This document shows, piece by piece, positions 20,363-33,188 of a DNA stretch of 64,000 bases. The notes below the pieces were generated by a model. The model did not search any database, had not been told where the DNA came from, and worked only from the letters and a program-made list of their open reading frames with translations. The number at the start of each line of letters is the position of its first letter. Position 1 is the stretch's first letter. Made by a program: the position numbers and the translations under genes. Source of the DNA: Metaclostridioides mangenotii (lineage in GTDB: Bacteria; Bacillota; Clostridia; Peptostreptococcales; Peptostreptococcaceae); NCBI RefSeq assembly GCF_018917235.1, contig NZ_JAHLOF010000004.1, positions 124,001-188,000 on the forward strand, written 5' to 3'.

Positions 20363-20953
20363 TTGGATAACAAAAAACAGCAACAAGATGAGGAAGTATT
20401 AGAAAAAGACGACTTAGTAGACAATAAGTCGGTAGATTCATCAACTGATAATGACACTGCCCAAAGTGAAGATACAGTAGAGGGTGATAATGTTACTGAT
20501 ATAAATTCAAAAATTGATGAAAAGAAGTTAAAAGATGAATTAGATGAACTAACAGATAATTATCAACGTCTTCAAGCTGAATATGCAAACTATAGAAGAA
20601 GAACTCAACAAGAAAAAGATTCTCTTTCATTGTTTGCAAATGAAAAGATTATGACTGAGTTAATTCCGGTTATAGACAGTATGGAAAGAGCATTAGATGC
20701 TTGTGAGGACAAAGATGATAGTATGTATAAAGGCATAGATTTGGTTCACAAACAGTTAATTGATACATTATCTAAACTAGGACTTGAACATATAGAAGCT
20801 TTAGATCAAGAGTTTGATCCAAATTATCATTTAGCAGTAATGCAAGAAAATGTTGAAGGTATAGAACCAAATAAGGTTGTAATGGAACTTCAAAAAGGAT
20901 ACAAACTAGGAGAGAAAGTAATAAGAGCTTCAATGGTAAAAGTGTCTTGCTAA
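20363..20953 (+). CDS. grpE: Nucleotide exchange factor GrpE
   Basis: DNYQRLQAEYANYRRRTQQEK...FDPNYHLAVMQ...VIRASMVKVS; probable TTG start. Confidence 0.96.
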   Translation: MDNKKQQQDEEVLEKDDLVDNKSVDSSTDNDTAQSEDTVEGDNVTDINSKIDEKKLKDELDELTDNYQRLQAEYANYRRRTQQEKDSLSLFANEKIMTELIPVIDSMERALDACEDKDDSMYKGIDLVHKQLIDTLSKLGLEHIEALDQEFDPNYHLAVMQENVEGIEPNKVVMELQKGYKLGEKVIRASMVKVSC

Positions 20954-21052
20954 ATGCATTGTAGGTAAAATTATAATAAATAGTATACAAACTAAAGTAT
21001 AAAATGTTAGTAAATCTATAAAAATACAATTATTAAAAGAAAATTCGATTAA

Positions 21053-22939
<1,887 letters not shown>

Positions 22940-23102
22940 TAAAAATTATAATATAAATCTATAATCAATATAGATAGACAAGACATAAAGTAGATAATAT
23001 AATATATCTATAAGTGAAATGTCAATATATTAAAAAGAATTACAATAGCTTGTAGCAACTTCTCTACAAGCTATTGTTTTGTAGACTAAGGTGGTGTGAA
23101 AT

Positions 23103-24260
23103 TTGAGTACTAAAAGAGACTATTATGATGTATTGGGGGTTAGCAAAAGTGCTGATGCTCAAGAAATTAAAAAAGCATACAGAAAATTAGCTATGAAATA
23201 CCATCCAGATAGAAATCCGGATGATAAAGATGCTGAAGAAAAATTTAAAGAGATAAATGAAGCTTATGAAGTTCTTTCTGATGAATCAAAGAGAAGCACT
23301 TATGACCAATTTGGACACGATGGATTAAATGGTCAAGGTGGATTCGGTGGTGGAGGCTTTGGCGGAGGTCAAGGCTTCGGAGGATTCGAAGATATATTTG
23401 GAGATATGTTTGGCGATATATTTGGCGGAGGAGGCTTTGGTGGAAGTGGACGCCAAAGAAGAGGACCTCAAAGAGGCGCTGATATAAGACAGGGTGTAAC
23501 GATATCGTTTGAAGAGGCAGCATTCGGTAAAAAAACTTCAATTAAAATAAATAGAAGTGAAGGGTGTGACGCCTGTGGTGGAAGTGGTGCAAAACCAGGC
23601 ACTTCTAAAAAGACATGTCCAACTTGTAACGGGGCCGGTCAAGTTAGAAGTGTTCAAAGGACTCCATTTGGAAATATAGCAAGTACTAGAACATGTAGTA
23701 CTTGTGATGGTTCTGGTGAAGTTATTGATTCTCCATGTACAAAGTGTCATGGAAAAGGTAGTGTAAGAAAAACTAAGACTATAGAAGTAGATATACCAGC
23801 AGGTATAGACGATGGACAAATGATAAAACTTAGTGGTCAAGGTGAAGTAGGCGAAAAAGGAGCTCCAAGAGGAGATCTTTATATACTTGTTTCAGTAAAA
23901 CCACATGATCTGTTTACAAGAGAAGGGAATGATATATACTTTGAGATGCCTATAACATTTGTTCAGGCAGCATTGGGAGATGAAATTGAAGTTCCTACTC
24001 TTGATGGTAAAGTTAAATATACTATTCCGGAGGGAACTCAAACAGGAACAGTATTCAGACTAAAAGAAAAAGGTATACCAAAAATTAGAGGGAACTCTAG
24101 AGGCGACCAGTATGTTAAAGTTGTCGTTGAAGTTCCTAAGAAATTAAACGAGACTCAAAAAGACCTTCTAAAACAATTCGCAGTAGAGTGCGGAAGCAAT
24201 GTTCATGAGAAGAAGAGGAGTTTCGGGCAAAAGATAGAGGATATGTTTAAAAAAAAGTAA
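23103..24260 (+). CDS. dnaJ: Chaperone DnaJ
   Basis: J-domain HPD; Gly/Phe-rich region; four CxxCxGxG-type zinc motifs. Confidence 0.99.
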   Translation: MSTKRDYYDVLGVSKSADAQEIKKAYRKLAMKYHPDRNPDDKDAEEKFKEINEAYEVLSDESKRSTYDQFGHDGLNGQGGFGGGGFGGGQGFGGFEDIFGDMFGDIFGGGGFGGSGRQRRGPQRGADIRQGVTISFEEAAFGKKTSIKINRSEGCDACGGSGAKPGTSKKTCPTCNGAGQVRSVQRTPFGNIASTRTCSTCDGSGEVIDSPCTKCHGKGSVRKTKTIEVDIPAGIDDGQMIKLSGQGEVGEKGAPRGDLYILVSVKPHDLFTREGNDIYFEMPITFVQAALGDEIEVPTLDGKVKYTIPEGTQTGTVFRLKEKGIPKIRGNSRGDQYVKVVVEVPKKLNETQKDLLKQFAVECGSNVHEKKRSFGQKIEDMFKKK

Positions 24261-24625
24261 AAAAGCTGTTTTTTGGAAAAAATGGTTATCTCAGAAGTGA
24301 TTTTTAATCTCTTCTGAGATTTTTTGTATTCTATTAATTTTTTTTATAGGAGATATTATAATTTAATCATTTTTAATAATATTATTATTTGTATGGACAA
24401 AACTATTAGCTAAATTAAAATAATTGTGGAATACAGTACAATATTATTTAATTGATTGTCACAATAATTTTATTTATGGTAAAATAAATACGTAAGATTT
24501 ATAAAAAAAATTACAACAATCACACTCTTTAAAAGAAAAATTCGAAAAAATTTTAATATTTGTTTGATGAAAGTCCCATGTAATTATGGGACTTTTTTAT
24601 ATAATGTATTGACTGAGGAGGTTTT

Positions 24626-25561
24626 ATGTATAATTTAGGAATTGATATCGGTGGTACTAATTTAAGGGCTGGTATAGTTGATACAAATGGTAAAATATTA
24701 GCTCGCTCTAGCAAAAAACTTGATGAAAATAAAAGTGTAGAAAAAATGATTTATGATATTGAAATTTTGTTAAGTGTTTTATTAAAAAATCTAAATATAT
24801 CTAACTGTAACCTAAATTCAATAGGTGTAGGTATTCCAGGTATTGTAAAGAAGAATGGTTTAGTTAAGTGTATTAACTTAGGATGGAATGATAGTGACTT
24901 CATTGGAAAACTAAAAGAAAAAATGCCACTGCACAATTTTAAAGTTGAAAATGATGCTACTGCAGCAGCTTTAGGAGAAGCAAAATTTGGAAGTATGGCA
25001 AATAAATCTGTAGCAGTAATGTATACTATAGGAACAGGGGTAGGTGGTGGAATTATAGTAGATCAAAAGATATGCTCCGGAAGTCATAATATAGGTTCTG
25101 AAATAGGACATATAGTAGTTGGAGATAATTTTTATAATTGTAACTGCGGTAATAATGGATGCCTTGAAACATTTTGTTCAGCTACGGCAATAACAAATTA
25201 TGTAAAAAATTGTATAAAAGATGGATATAATACCTCTATATATGATATTGTAGATGGTGATTTGAGTAAGATAAATGCAGAGATAGTTTTCACTGCGTAC
25301 AGAATAAACGATGAATTGGCAGTAAATGCAGTAAAAAGATTTATAAAATATCTAAGTATCGGAATTGCTGGAATTGTAAATATACTTGATCCAGATGTAG
25401 TTTCGATTGGTGGAGGAGTTTCAAAGTCGAGTGATATATTTCTTCCTTTTTTGAAAGAAGAAGTTAGAAAGTATATTATATACAAGGATGAAGAGTTCTG
25501 CGATATTGTATGTGCAGCTTTAGGATCGGATGCAGGTATTATAGGTGCAGCATCTTTATGA
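24626..25561 (+). CDS. ROK-family sugar kinase/glucokinase-like
   Basis: LGIDIGGTNLRAGIVD; GTGVGGGIIVD; GHIVVGDNFYNCNCGNNGCLET. Confidence 0.93.
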   Translation: MYNLGIDIGGTNLRAGIVDTNGKILARSSKKLDENKSVEKMIYDIEILLSVLLKNLNISNCNLNSIGVGIPGIVKKNGLVKCINLGWNDSDFIGKLKEKMPLHNFKVENDATAAALGEAKFGSMANKSVAVMYTIGTGVGGGIIVDQKICSGSHNIGSEIGHIVVGDNFYNCNCGNNGCLETFCSATAITNYVKNCIKDGYNTSIYDIVDGDLSKINAEIVFTAYRINDELAVNAVKRFIKYLSIGIAGIVNILDPDVVSIGGGVSKSSDIFLPFLKEEVRKYIIYKDEEFCDIVCAALGSDAGIIGAASL

Positions 25562-25680
25562 TTACTTTACTACATATTGGCATATAAAATACAAATTTAC
25601 GAATACTAATATTAAAAAATATCTGGTTGTTTGTGTTATAATTAAGAATGGTAGAAAAATATTAAAGGACGGGAATTTTA

Positions 25681-26627
25681 TGAAAAATTGGATTGAAATT
25701 GATATAAAAACATCTACAGAGGCTGTAGAAGCTGTTACAAATATACTATATGAAACTGGGGCAAATGGATCTATAATAGAAGATCCAAAGGACTTCTTAT
25801 TTCAGGAGCATGATCCGCTAGATTGGGATTATGTTGATGAAGAGCTTATGACAAAAGGACATCAAGAGGATGTGGTTATAAAAACATATATATCAGAAGA
25901 AAAAAATATAACTGAGTTTGTAGAGATTATAAAGAATAGAATTTTATCATTGAGAGATTTTGGAATAGATATTGGAAAGGGAAGTATTGATTTAGGAAAT
26001 GTAAATGAGGAAGACTGGGCTAATAATTGGAAGGCTTACTATAAACCTACAAAAGTTGGGGAAAAAGTAGTAGTTAAACCAACTTGGGAAGAGTATTCGC
26101 CAAACGAGGGAGATTTAATTATTGAACTTGATCCAGGTATGGCCTTTGGTACAGGAACTCATGAGACAACGAGTATGTGTATACAAGAGTTAGAAAAATA
26201 TGTATCAAAAGATTCAACTGTATTTGATATTGGATGTGGAAGTGGAATACTTGCAATCGCTGCAGCAAAGTTAGGTGCGAGAGAAGTAGTTGCTGTTGAT
26301 TTAGACGAGGTTGCAGTTACAGTATCGAAAGAAAATGTAGACAAAAATGAAGTAAAGGACAGTGTAAGAGTGCTTCATGGTAATCTAACAGAAGTAGTTG
26401 AGGGTAAAGCTGATATAGTTGTAGCAAATATAATTGCAGATATAATAGAAATACTAGCAAAAGATGTTGCAAATTTTATGAAAGACGATGCAGTGTTTAT
26501 ATCATCAGGGATAATACTTGCCAAGGTTGATGAAGTTAAAGAGTGTCTTATTGAAAATGGCTTTGATGTAATAACTGTTAATAGACAGGGTGAGTGGGCT
26601 GCAATTGTCTGTAAAAAGAATAACTAA
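25681..26627 (+). CDS. prmA: Ribosomal protein L11 methyltransferase
   Basis: MKNWIEIDIKT start after RBS; DPGMAFGTGTHETTSMC; FDIGCGSGILAIAAAKLGA. Confidence 0.96.
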
Positions 26628-26657
26628 GCGTTTATTATGTGTAATTAGGAGAATGAT

Positions 26658-27410
26658 ATGGATAGATTCTTTGTGGATAAAGAGTATATAAATTTAGAAG
26701 AGAAGACTTGTATAATGACTGGTGATGACGTAAAACATATTTCTAAGGTTTTAAGGGCTAGAATTGGTGATAAAGTTGAGATATGCGATAAAGAAAAAAG
26801 CGAGTATATATGCGAGATAGACGATATATCTAAAGATGAAATTACTCTTAATATTATAGAAAAGCTAGATGTAAACAGAGAGCCAAATGTCAAAGTTAGG
26901 CTTTATCAAGGACTACCGAAAGGAACTAAGATGGAGATGATACTTCAGAAATTGACAGAGGTAGGAGTAGATGAAATAGTACTAGTACAAAACAAAAGAA
27001 GTGTAGTAAAATTTGATAACAAAAAAGAAGAAAAAAAACTTGAGCGTTGGGAACGTATCATATATGAAGCTGCAAAACAGAGCAAAAGAGGAAAAATCCC
27101 TAAACTCAGAGGAGTTTTAAGTTTTAAAGAAGCTCTTAAAGATATGAAAGATAATAACATGAATATATGTCCTTATGAGAACGAAAAAACAGTGTCTATA
27201 AAGGATTCTATTAAAGGTAAAGATATAAATACTATCGGAATATTTGTAGGGCCTGAGGGCGGATTTGATGAAGAGGAAATAGAAAAGATACAGTCTATAG
27301 AAACAAAAGTAGTATCTTTGGGACCTAGAATTTTAAGAACAGAAACAGCATCTGTTGTAGCGACATCAATAGTTCTTTATGAGCTTAGTGATTTGGGAGG
27401 AGCAGTGTAA
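26658..27410 (+). CDS. rsmE: 16S rRNA (uracil-1498-N3)-methyltransferase
   Basis: MDRFFV...HISKVLRARIGD; FVGPEGGFDEEEI; LGPRILRTETA. Confidence 0.95.
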   Translation: MDRFFVDKEYINLEEKTCIMTGDDVKHISKVLRARIGDKVEICDKEKSEYICEIDDISKDEITLNIIEKLDVNREPNVKVRLYQGLPKGTKMEMILQKLTEVGVDEIVLVQNKRSVVKFDNKKEEKKLERWERIIYEAAKQSKRGKIPKLRGVLSFKEALKDMKDNNMNICPYENEKTVSIKDSIKGKDINTIGIFVGPEGGFDEEEIEKIQSIETKVVSLGPRILRTETASVVATSIVLYELSDLGGAV

Positions 27411-27411
27411 A

Positions 27412-28710
27412 TTGAAAAAAGTAGCATTTTATACTTTAGGTTGTAAAGTAAATCAGTACGAAACAGAGGCAATGATCGAAATGTTCGAAAAAGATGGATA
27501 CAAACACGTAAATAGCGAAGATTACGCCGATGTTTATGTTATAAATACATGCACAGTTACTCATATGAGTGATCGTAAATCTCGTCAATATATAAGAAGG
27601 GTTAAGAAGGTTAATCCAGATGCACTTATAGCTGTTGTGGGATGTTATTCTCAAGTATCGCCAGAAGAGATTTTAGATATTGACGAAGTTAACTTAGTAA
27701 TGGGAACTAATGATAGAAGAAATATAGTAGAAGAGATCAAAAAACTAGATTTATCGAAAAAGATAAGTACAGTGGACGATATTATGAAAATAAAAGAGTT
27801 TGAAGAAATAGAGATAAGTCAAACTAATGATAAGACAAGAGCATTTATGAAAATACAAGATGGGTGTGATAGATACTGTTCTTACTGTATTATTCCCTAT
27901 GCTAGAGGTAGAGTAAGAAGTAGAGATATAAAAAATATAGTTGAAGAGGCAGAAAATTTAGTTGATAGTGGTTATAAAGAGATAGTCTTAACTGGTATTC
28001 ACGTTGCCTCATATGGTAAAGATTTGATTGATGATCAGTTAACTCTTTTAGATGTAATTAAAAAACTTAGCCAGATAGATGGTCTTGATAGAATAAGACT
28101 AAGTTCAGTTGAACCTATTTTATTTACAGATGAATTTGTAAATGAGATATCGACAAATAAAAAGCTTTGTCCTCACTATCATTTATCACTTCAAAGTGGT
28201 TGTGATGGGACTTTAAAGAGAATGAACAGAAGATATACAACAAGGGAGTATAAAGAGATTGTTGATAGGCTTAGAGAGAGAATACCAAATGTAGCTATTA
28301 CTACAGATATAATAGTCGGATTCCCAGGAGAGACAGCGGAAGAATTTGAAATTACCTACAATTTTCTTAAGGAACTTGAACTCACACAAATGCACGTATT
28401 TAAATACTCTATTAGAAAAGGCACTCCGGCTGCAAATATGGAAGATCAAGTTGATCCTCAAATCAAACATGATAGAAGTGAAAAGCTTATTAATATGAGC
28501 AATGAGAACTTTAGAAAATATGCATCAAGATTTATAGGCAATGAACTTGAAGTTCTATTCGAAAAAAATTTAAGAGATAATATATATGAGGGTTTGACTA
28601 CTAATTACATCAGAGTTTACGCTAAAAGTGACACGGATTTACAAGGGTTAATAAAAAAAGTGAAAATAATTGACGTAAATGATGATTTTGTTGAAGGAAA
28701 TTTGATATAA
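27412..28710 (+). CDS. mtaB: tRNA N6-threonylcarbamoyladenosine methylthiotransferase
   Basis: TLGCKVNQYETEAM; DGCDRYCSYCIIPYARGRVRSR; probable TTG start. Confidence 0.95.
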   Translation: MKKVAFYTLGCKVNQYETEAMIEMFEKDGYKHVNSEDYADVYVINTCTVTHMSDRKSRQYIRRVKKVNPDALIAVVGCYSQVSPEEILDIDEVNLVMGTNDRRNIVEEIKKLDLSKKISTVDDIMKIKEFEEIEISQTNDKTRAFMKIQDGCDRYCSYCIIPYARGRVRSRDIKNIVEEAENLVDSGYKEIVLTGIHVASYGKDLIDDQLTLLDVIKKLSQIDGLDRIRLSSVEPILFTDEFVNEISTNKKLCPHYHLSLQSGCDGTLKRMNRRYTTREYKEIVDRLRERIPNVAITTDIIVGFPGETAEEFEITYNFLKELELTQMHVFKYSIRKGTPAANMEDQVDPQIKHDRSEKLINMSNENFRKYASRFIGNELEVLFEKNLRDNIYEGLTTNYIRVYAKSDTDLQGLIKKVKIIDVNDDFVEGNLI

Positions 28711-28748
28711 TATGTAGAATTACATTATTTACTAAAGGAGGTGTTTAG

Positions 28749-29099
28749 ATGAGTTGTCTATTTTGTAAAATAGTCGAGGGAGAAATTCCATCAAATAAAG
28801 TATATGAAGATGATAAGGTACTAGCTTTTAATGATATAAACCCAGTTGCACCATACCATATACTTGTTATTCCTAAGGTTCATTACAATAGCATAACAGA
28901 TATTTCTCAAAAAGATATGGAAATAGTTGCACATATTCATGTTGTGATAAATAAAATAGCTAGTGAATTAGGTTTTGATAAAAAAGGATTCAGAATAATA
29001 AACAATTGTGGGGACGATGGTGGTCAAGAAGTAAAACACCTACATTATCACGTTTTAGCAGGAAAGAAACTGCCACTTTATGAAGCTGAAGCTAAGTAA
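28749..29099 (+). CDS. HIT-family (HINT) nucleotide hydrolase
   Basis: CLFCKIVEGEIPSNKVYEDD; HLHYHVLAGKKL (HxHxH). Confidence 0.95.
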   Translation: MSCLFCKIVEGEIPSNKVYEDDKVLAFNDINPVAPYHILVIPKVHYNSITDISQKDMEIVAHIHVVINKIASELGFDKKGFRIINNCGDDGGQEVKHLHYHVLAGKKLPLYEAEAK

Positions 29100-29283
29100 T
29101 AAGAGAAGGTAAGAGAGAGCAAAAGAATTATTTGAGAATTTAAGTTTCTTCTTGATAAAAATACTTGATAAAAGTAAAATTTTAGTTTATAATAAACAAG
29201 GTGTTAGGTTGTAATGCAGATTATGCAAAATAACATGAGTTACAGTCCCAGCATAATTGCGCTATTGGAGGGAGGGAAAAAGA

Positions 29284-29463
29284 ATGTCAGAAGTAAGAGT
29301 TAGAGAGAATGAATCACTTGACAGTGCTCTAAGAAGATTTAAGCGTCAGTGTGCAATGTCTGGCATAATGTCAGAGGTTAGAAAAAGAGAACATTACGAT
29401 AAACCTAGTGTTAAGCGTAAAAAGAAAGCTGAAGCTGCTAGAAGAAAAAATACCAAAAAATAG
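29284..29463 (+). CDS. rpsU: 30S ribosomal protein S21
   Basis: [48 protein letters not shown]. Confidence 0.98.
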   Translation: MSEVRVRENESLDSALRRFKRQCAMSGIMSEVRKREHYDKPSVKRKKKAEAARRKNTKK

Positions 29464-29489
29464 TAAATTATAACAAAGAGGTGAGGGGA

Positions 29490-29933
29490 ATGTCCCTTAA
29501 ACAAAAGTTACAAGAAGATCTAAAATCTTCGATGAAAAACAAAGATACAGTGAGAAAATCTGTTGTGACTCTAATAAGAGCTTCAATTAAGCAATATGAA
29601 GTCGACAATCGTGTAGAACTTGATGACAATGGTATTATTGACATAGTTGCTAAGCAAATGAAACAACGTCGAGACTCGCTAGTTGAATTCAAAAAAGCTG
29701 AAAGAGAAGATTTGGTAGAGGAAACAGAAGCTGAAATCGAAGTTTTAAAAGAGTACCTACCTCAGCAATTAAGCGAAGAAGAAATAGAAGATATCGTTAA
29801 GACTACTATATCTGAAGTTGGAGCTACTTCAATTAAGGATATGGGAAAAGTAATGTCATCTATTCAACCTAAAGTAAAAGGAAGAGCAGATGGTAAACTA
29901 GTAAACGAATTGGTTAAGAAAAACCTACAATAG
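29490..29933 (+). CDS. yqeY: GatB/YqeY domain protein
   Basis: MSLKQKLQEDLKSSMKNKDTVRKSVVTLIRASIKQ; EYLPQQLSEEEI. Confidence 0.94.
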   Translation: MSLKQKLQEDLKSSMKNKDTVRKSVVTLIRASIKQYEVDNRVELDDNGIIDIVAKQMKQRRDSLVEFKKAEREDLVEETEAEIEVLKEYLPQQLSEEEIEDIVKTTISEVGATSIKDMGKVMSSIQPKVKGRADGKLVNELVKKNLQ

Positions 29934-29942
29934 ATTATTACA

Positions 29943-29971
29943 GCCTAGAGAGAAATCTCTAGGCTTTTTAG
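29943..29971 (+). terminator. Rho-independent terminator
   Basis: cctagagagaaatctctaggctttttag. Confidence 0.8.
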
Positions 29972-30042
29972 ATTTTTAGAATAATAAATACTTTACTGTG
30001 CATATCTATAATCAAAGAAAAATTTGAAAGAAGGGGAAAAAT

Positions 30043-30540
30043 TTGATTATATCAGTAAAGGAAATTAGAAATTTTTTAATAAACGTAGCAATAGCATTAT
30101 TAGTAGGATATCTGAGCAGTGTACTAGTAAAGATAATAAGTGGATCAGATATGCAGATGCTTTATAGTGCTCTTACTAAACCTAGTTTTGCGCCACCTGG
30201 AATTATATTTCCTATAGTTTGGACAATTCTATACATTTTTATGGGTACATCATCTTATCTGATTTTAAGAAAAGGTAGTAATGTGCCTAGGGTTGTAGAT
30301 GCTATGTTTTATTATGGACTTCAGCTAGGTCTAAACTTTACATGGAGTATACTTTTCTTTGGGTTTGGACTTAGATTTACGGCTATGATTTGTCTAGTAC
30401 TTTTAATTGCAGTGGTTGTGATTATGATAATGAAGTTTTCAAGAATAAATAAAAAGGCTGGATATCTTAACTTAGTTCAGTTGATTTGGCTTGTTTATGC
30501 AGGATTTTTAAACTATTTTATATGGCTAATAAATAGCTAG
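30043..30540 (+). CDS. TspO/MBR-family tryptophan-rich sensory protein
   Basis: KPSFAPPGIIFPIVWTILYIFMGTSSYLI; LNFTWSILFFG; NYFIWLIN. Confidence 0.93.
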   Translation: MIISVKEIRNFLINVAIALLVGYLSSVLVKIISGSDMQMLYSALTKPSFAPPGIIFPIVWTILYIFMGTSSYLILRKGSNVPRVVDAMFYYGLQLGLNFTWSILFFGFGLRFTAMICLVLLIAVVVIMIMKFSRINKKAGYLNLVQLIWLVYAGFLNYFIWLINS

Positions 30541-30721
30541 ATCGTGTACATATTTCGAAATTATCCCTTCAACTTTATAATATCATATTGATAAAAAAAT
30601 AAACAGACTATTTAATGAATGTTTTATGAAGTATAATTATATTAATTTAGAAGGAGGTATGAATTGTTTATCTATCTAAATTAAGAATAAAATGTTGCAA
30701 GGCTTGAAGGGAGAGGTTTTT

Positions 30722-31282
30722 ATGCAAATAACAGTATCTGCATTACAAATGAAAATGACGGATGGAATAAAAGGATACATAGAAGAAAAATTGAGTAAGT
30801 TGGAAAAATACCTTAGTCCTGAATCAGAAGTAAAAGTTAAAGTTAGTGCAAAAAAAGATAGACAAAAAGTTGAAGTAACAATAAACTCAGTTGGAGGTCA
30901 AATCATAAGAGCTGAAGACGTGGAAGAAGATTTGTACGCAGCGATAGATATTGTTTGTGATAAGTTAAATAGACAAATAGTAAAATTTAAAAATAAAGTT
31001 AAAGATAAAAAATATAATGGAGATAGTATTAGATTTGATAACTTAGACTTCTTAAATGAAGGAGAAGTTGACTACGAAGATGATTATGAAGATCAATATA
31101 GTAACTTGATTATTGAGAGAAGAAAGAAATTTGATATGAAACCTATGAGCCCAGAAGAAGCGATACTTCAAATGGAGTTGGTAGGACATAATTTTTATAT
31201 ATTTACTAATCAAGAGACATTTGAGATAAACGTAGTATATAAGAGAAAATCTAATGGATATGGCTTGATAGAGCAAGAGTAA
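30722..31282 (+). CDS. hpf: Long-form ribosome hibernation-promoting factor
   Basis: MQITVSALQMKMTDGIKGYIEEKLSKLEKYL; C-terminal dimerisation domain KPMSPEEAILQMELVGHNFYIFTNQET. Confidence 0.94.
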   Translation: MQITVSALQMKMTDGIKGYIEEKLSKLEKYLSPESEVKVKVSAKKDRQKVEVTINSVGGQIIRAEDVEEDLYAAIDIVCDKLNRQIVKFKNKVKDKKYNGDSIRFDNLDFLNEGEVDYEDDYEDQYSNLIIERRKKFDMKPMSPEEAILQMELVGHNFYIFTNQETFEINVVYKRKSNGYGLIEQE

Positions 31283-31327
31283 ATTTTAAAGTTAAAATTA
31301 TTAATTATGTAAATCGAATAGAATAAA

Positions 31328-31372
31328 AAGCTGTACATTTAGCTATTTAGCTAAGTGTACAGCTTTTTATTT
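31328..31372 (+). terminator. Rho-independent terminator
   Basis: aaaagctgtacatttagctatttagctaagtgtacagcttttt. Confidence 0.85.
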
Positions 31373-31515
31373 TGGTCATTTTATTAAAAAATTAATTTAT
31401 TATATAAGAAAATTATTATTTATTATTTATCGTGAATAGATGTTCAATTTTTTTTATTTAAAGTTTAAAATCATCATAATTAAAGCGTTAAATCATAAAA
31501 TGTATTAAGGAGGTA

Positions 31516-31761
31516 ATGCCAATGTTAGATATTTCAGCAGATTTACAGGTAAATCAGCCAATAGTTACCATTACAGGTAGTACATTTATAAGTGTTGAAA
31601 ACTATCTGTCTATAATAGAGTTTGAACAAAATACAATAAAGATTAAGACAAAGATAAAAACAGTGAAAATTACAGGGGATAAGCTTTCATTAAAATTTAT
31701 AACTGACACAGAAATTGGCATTAAAGGTCTGATTTTTGGTGTTGAGCTGATCGATGATTAG
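31516..31761 (+). CDS. yqfC: Sporulation protein YqfC
   Basis: ITGSTFISVENYLSIIEFEQNTIKIKTKIKTVKITGDKL; precedes yqfD. Confidence 0.9.
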   Translation: MPMLDISADLQVNQPIVTITGSTFISVENYLSIIEFEQNTIKIKTKIKTVKITGDKLSLKFITDTEIGIKGLIFGVELIDD

Positions 31762-31772
31762 GAGGGATAAAG

Positions 31773-33074
31773 ATGCTGAGCTACATAAGAGGTTATTACA
31801 CAATTATTGTAGAAGGAATAGGAATTGAGCAATTTTTAAATCACCTTAAAAGAAATGGAATTTGTGTATACGATGTAAAGAGGATAAAGAGTACAAGTCT
31901 TGAATTTAAAGTAGATAGGAGAGACTTGAAAAATGTTAAAGAGCTCTATAGAGGCAGCAATTTTGAAATAAAAGTTAAGCGAAAAACCGGCATTCCTTTT
32001 TTTGTAAAGAGAATTTATAAATATAAAGCGATGTGGATTTGTGCAATTATTTCATTGATAATATTAATGGGAACTTCTCAGTTTGTAACAGACGTATATA
32101 TACAAACTCCAGAAGGAATTAAAAAAGAAGAGCTTAGAAAAGAGTTTAATAAAGCTGGGGTTAGACCGGGTGTGTATAAAAAGAGCATAGATAGAAAAGA
32201 AGTTAGAGATTATATAATGTCTAAATTCGATGATGTGGCGTATGTATCAATAAATGTAAAGGGAACAAACATATTTGTAACTGTAACCAAAAAAGCTGAG
32301 TCACTGAAATCAACAGATGATTCAAATTATTGTAATATAATTGCATTAAAAAATGGTATAATAGAGAAAGTAATACCAAGAAGTGGTAAGCAGGTTGTAC
32401 AAAAAGGTGACATTGTGCAAAAGGGAGATGTACTACTCAATGGTTCAAATAATAGATCAATACCTGAAGTTTGGGCGAGCACTTTTTATGAATCTAAAAA
32501 AAGTGCTAATTACATAGATGTGAAAAAAACTAAGACAGGTGAAAAAAAGAAAGTTCGTACTTATATTTTTTACGACAAACAGATAACATTTAGGAAGAAA
32601 ATAAATTTTAAAAATTATGTAGTTGAAAACTCAGAAAAGAAATTATCAATAGGAAATTATACATTTCCATTAAAAATAAAAACTAGCGTATTTTATGAGA
32701 CTAAAGATGTAAAGGTCAAAAAAAATCAAAAGGAACTTAAAAACGAACTGTCAAAAAAAGCTTTAAAAGAACTAGAATATATGCTACCAGTGTCTGCAAG
32801 AATAGTAGATGTAAAACACAGTTATAAAATAAATAAGAGTGTTTTGGAATATGTTATTACAGTTCAGACAAGCGAAAATATAGCAAAAGTTTATCCACTT
32901 AGTAAGGCAGAGGCCGAAAAACTTATAAAAGAACAAACCAAACCAAAAGAAGGTGAAGAATTGCAGGAAGAAATTCCTTCCAATCCAGAAAAAAGACCTA
33001 TTAATGACATAAGAAATGAGTTTGAAGAGCAAGATAATGAAAAGGATGATAATAATGATAATGCAGAAAATTAA
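31773..33074 (+). CDS. yqfD: Sporulation protein YqfD
   Basis: RGYYTIIVEGIGIEQFLNHLKRNGI; single TM then extracytoplasmic domain; yqfC-yqfD-phoH order. Confidence 0.92.
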   Translation: MLSYIRGYYTIIVEGIGIEQFLNHLKRNGICVYDVKRIKSTSLEFKVDRRDLKNVKELYRGSNFEIKVKRKTGIPFFVKRIYKYKAMWICAIISLIILMGTSQFVTDVYIQTPEGIKKEELRKEFNKAGVRPGVYKKSIDRKEVRDYIMSKFDDVAYVSINVKGTNIFVTVTKKAESLKSTDDSNYCNIIALKNGIIEKVIPRSGKQVVQKGDIVQKGDVLLNGSNNRSIPEVWASTFYESKKSANYIDVKKTKTGEKKKVRTYIFYDKQITFRKKINFKNYVVENSEKKLSIGNYTFPLKIKTSVFYETKDVKVKKNQKELKNELSKKALKELEYMLPVSARIVDVKHSYKINKSVLEYVITVQTSENIAKVYPLSKAEAEKLIKEQTKPKEGEELQEEIPSNPEKRPINDIRNEFEEQDNEKDDNNDNAEN

Positions 33075-33188
33075 TTAATCCTTTAAAAGCTAAAAAACTA
33101 TTATGGATATATTTAAGAAATATAGATCTTACACTAAATATTAAATTATAAATAAATTAACTACTTAAGGAGGAATTACTAGGTGATA